A stretch of DNA of 64,000 nt from Sediminicoccus rosea (lineage in GTDB: Bacteria > Pseudomonadota > Alphaproteobacteria > Acetobacterales > Acetobacteraceae): positions 558,001 to 622,000 of the forward strand of contig NZ_CP137852.1 of the NCBI RefSeq assembly GCF_033547095.1. The letters run 5' to 3'. Of the stretch, positions 62,093 through 64,000 are shown in pieces. How positions within the stretch are numbered: position 1 is the stretch's first letter; every line of letters starts with the position of its first letter. The notes beneath the pieces are model-generated. The model searched no databases. It was given only the letters and a program-made list of their open reading frames with translations, and was not told the origin of the DNA. Both the position numbers and the translations under genes were made by a program.

Positions 62093-63607
62093 ATGCCCTG
62101 GATCGCCGCACTGGCGCCCGCCCTGCTTGTCCTCGCCGCAGCCCTGCCCGGTGATTCGCGACGCCGCGTCACCCTCGCGGCCATGGGCGCCTTCGCGGCC
62201 GCGCTCATCGTGGCGCTGGGCCTGATGCTGAACGGTGGGGCCAGCGGTTTCCTCCTGCATCTCGATGCCGTCTCGGGCGTGATGCTGCTGCTGGTCGCCT
62301 TCATCGGGATGATCGTGACGCTCTACAGCCGCCGCTATCTCGACGGCGATGCGGGCCAGGCGCGCTTCTTCCGCTGGCTGGGCTATACGCTCGCCTCCGT
62401 GCTGGCGCTCACCATCTCGGGCAACCTGCTCTTCTTCGCCGCCGCCTGGATCGCGACGAGCTTCTGCCTGCACCGGCTGCTGGTCTTCTACCCCGAGCGG
62501 CATGGCGCGCAGCTCGCCGCCCGCAAGAAGTATGTGGCGAGCCGCCTCGGCGATGTCGCGCTGATCGCGGCGCTGCTGCTCATCCTCGGCCGCTTCGGCA
62601 CGCTGGAATTCGGCGCGATCTTCGCGGCCACGGCGGCGCTCTCGGGCAGTGATGATCCGGGCATCGCGATTCACCTCGCGGCCGTGCTCCTCGCCTTCGC
62701 GGCCATCGTGAAATCGGCGCAGTTCCCGTTGCATGGCTGGCTGCCCGAGGTGATGGAAACGCCGACGCCGGTCTCGGCGCTGCTGCATGCCGGCATCATC
62801 AATGCGGGCGGCTTTCTCATCGTGCGCATGGCGGACCTCGTGGCCCTCTCGGCGCAGGCGCTCGACCTGCTGCTCGTGATCGGCGCCGTGACGGCGATCT
62901 TCGGTGCGGCGGTGATGCTGACGCAGACCAGCGTGAAGGTGGCGCTCGCCTGGTCCACCGTCGCGCAGATGGGCTTCATGATCCTGCAATGCGGCCTCGG
63001 CGCCTTCGCCGCCGCCATGCTGCACATCGTGGCGCATGCCATGTACAAGGCGCACGCCTTCCTCTCCGCCGGCTCGGTCATCACGGAGCGCAAGCCGGGC
63101 GCGCAGCCGCCGCTGCCGCTGCGCATGCTCATCCCCGCGCTGGCGGTCGCCGTGCTCATGGTGCTGGTGGTGGGTGCGCTCTTCGGCATGCCCTTCCTGG
63201 AGAAGCCCGGCGTGGCCGTTCTGGGTGCCACGCTGATGATGGGGCTGACGCCCATGCTTGCCGGCGCGCTGATGGCGCGCGATGAGGCGCGCTTCGTGGC
63301 GCTCCGCGTCGGCGGCTTCGCGCTCGCCGTCTGCGTCGCCTATTTCGCGCTCCAGGCCGGTGCCGAGTGGCTGCTCGCCGCGGCCCTGCCGGAGCAGACC
63401 GTGCCGCGCGGCCCCTTCGCGCTCTTCTGGGCCGCCTTCACCGTCCTGGCCTTCGCCACGCTGCTGGTGCTGAACGTGCTGCGCCGGCGCGGCCGCGCAG
63501 GCCCCGCGTTGCAGGCCTTCTACGTCCATCTGTTCAACGGGTTCTACGTCAATGCCTGGTGCAACCGCCTGGTGGCGAGGCACTGGCCGCTCAAGGGAGG
63601 CGTGTGA
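62093..63607 (+). CDS. dabB: DabB, proton-conducting membrane subunit of DIC uptake
   Basis: A 504-residue inner-membrane protein with about 14 helices, from the NuoL/Mrp antiporter superfamily. AAIVKSAQFPLHGWLPEVMETPTPVSALLHAGIINAGGFLI is the diagnostic proton-conducting motif with the key Lys and His. HIVAHAMYKAHAFLSAGSV provides the second conserved His/Lys group. FYVHLFNGFYVNAWCNRLVARHWPLKGG is the C-terminal segment of DabB-type subunits and distinguishes it from Complex I NuoL. It powers the DabA carbonic-anhydrase-like partner, trapping CO2 as bicarbonate. The ATG at 62093 follows GGAGG. It overlaps dabA as TGATG. Confidence 0.88.
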   Translation: MPWIAALAPALLVLAAALPGDSRRRVTLAAMGAFAAALIVALGLMLNGGASGFLLHLDAVSGVMLLLVAFIGMIVTLYSRRYLDGDAGQARFFRWLGYTLASVLALTISGNLLFFAAAWIATSFCLHRLLVFYPERHGAQLAARKKYVASRLGDVALIAALLLILGRFGTLEFGAIFAATAALSGSDDPGIAIHLAAVLLAFAAIVKSAQFPLHGWLPEVMETPTPVSALLHAGIINAGGFLIVRMADLVALSAQALDLLLVIGAVTAIFGAAVMLTQTSVKVALAWSTVAQMGFMILQCGLGAFAAAMLHIVAHAMYKAHAFLSAGSVITERKPGAQPPLPLRMLIPALAVAVLMVLVVGALFGMPFLEKPGVAVLGATLMMGLTPMLAGALMARDEARFVALRVGGFALAVCVAYFALQAGAEWLLAAALPEQTVPRGPFALFWAAFTVLAFATLLVLNVLRRRGRAGPALQAFYVHLFNGFYVNAWCNRLVARHWPLKGGV

Positions 63608-64000
63608 TGACGATGATGGTGACGACGCTGCGGCAGGCCGCGAACCGCATCGCCCCGGTGTGGCCGCTGGCCGATTTCGTGGCGGTGAACCCCTTCCTCG
63701 GCCTCTCGGAACTGCCCTTCGGCGCGGCCCAGGCCATGCTGGGCCAGGTCAGCGGCCGCCCCGCCTTGCCCGAGCGCGCGGTCTTCGCTGAGGCCCTCGC
63801 GCGCGGCCGGATCACCGAGGCCGACCTCGCCGCTGCCATCGCGGCGGCCAGCGCCAGCCTGACGCCCGATGAATTGCGCGCCGTCGCCCAGCAACCCCGC
63901 CCGCCGGCCCCGCTCTCGCCCGCCGCGATGACGGTGAGCGACGTGCTGGACGCGACCCTCGGCACCGACTGGACGCGCGTCACGACGGAGGAAATCGCGA
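63607..64000 (+). CDS. dabA: DabA (UPF0753/DUF2309), 3' end cut
   Basis: The first ~131 residues of DabA. IAPVWPLADFVAVNPFLGLSELPFGAAQAML is the invariant N-terminal signature of the family. DabA is a large (~800-1000 residue) zinc protein with a beta-carbonic-anhydrase-like site that hydrates CO2 in one direction when coupled to DabB. The zinc site lies beyond the window edge. The ATG at 63607 overlaps the dabB stop. Three Met codons occur within the first four codons, so the exact start is uncertain. Confidence 0.88.
   Translation, partial: MTMMVTTLRQAANRIAPVWPLADFVAVNPFLGLSELPFGAAQAMLGQVSGRPALPERAVFAEALARGRITEADLAAAIAAASASLTPDELRAVAQQPRPPAPLSPAAMTVSDVLDATLGTDWTRVTTEEIA

Overview
The window is GC-rich (roughly 70 %) chromosomal DNA of an alphaproteobacterium. 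It is most likely from the Acetobacteraceae, of Roseomonas-like type. This is inferred from the atpHAGDC order, an RNase E with a large acidic insertion, the short (PurSQL-type) PurL, orphan Bug-type tricarboxylate receptors and heavy use of ATGA/GTGA gene overlaps. No taxonomic marker was compared, so the family assignment is an inference. There is no rRNA, prophage, CRISPR array or intact insertion sequence. One tRNA-Ala(GGC) is present.

Layout. 0-5.7 kb: a Tat-exported amidohydrolase (cut by the window edge), prmA, a PaaI-like thioesterase, an acetamidase/formamidase and an sbtA-sbtB bicarbonate transporter with its PII-like partner. 5.7-14.9 kb: fahA and hmgA (homogentisate catabolism) flank a signalling block of two sensor kinases and one receiver-kinase hybrid with no DNA-binding output; a DsbA-like oxidoreductase sits just upstream of hmgA. 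15-18.8 kb: a lipoprotein gamma-glutamyltransferase homologue, a class I aminotransferase and ilvE. 19-25.2 kb: a tartrate/glycerate module (Bug receptor, tartrate dehydrogenase, GntR regulator, glycerate kinase, pyruvate kinase). The pyruvate kinase frame carries an N-terminal Cro/YdaS-like helix-turn-helix. 25.3-32.3 kb: an enoyl-CoA hydratase, rne with a 609-nt leader, a cell-wall amidase, a GH10 xylanase and a plant-type acyl-ACP desaturase homologue. 32.5-37.6 kb: atpHAGDC. 37.7-41 kb: a membrane GTPase, scoA/scoB, tRNA-Ala and a 24-residue membrane microprotein. 41.2-44.7 kb: a DUF4096 (transposase-derived) gene, purL, bolA and grxD. 44.8-57.5 kb: housekeeping and hypothetical genes including rpsD, thrC, an M16 protease, a TldD/PmbA protein, ahcY and a second Bug receptor. 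57.6-61.1 kb: an FAD oxidoreductase with two carboxymuconolactone-decarboxylase-like proteins and a class III aminotransferase broken by an internal deletion. 61.1-64 kb: a LysR regulator divergent from dabB-dabA, a second inorganic-carbon uptake system (dabA cut by the window end).

Connections. HmgA, FahA and ScoAB together cover the path from homogentisate to fumarate and acetoacetyl-CoA. SbtAB and DabAB are two mechanistically different inorganic-carbon importers in one 64-kb stretch. TtuC, TtuD and the HTH-pyruvate kinase match the gene content of the Agrobacterium vitis ttu tartrate operon.

The most unusual features are three. First, a family of about 105-bp palindromic repeats lies directly behind stop codons, always in the same orientation relative to the upstream gene, including inside the atp and sco operons. 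Second, an apparent HTH-pyruvate kinase fusion is preceded by two perfect inverted repeats. Third, the two inorganic-carbon uptake systems occur in a genome with no other autotrophy gene in view.
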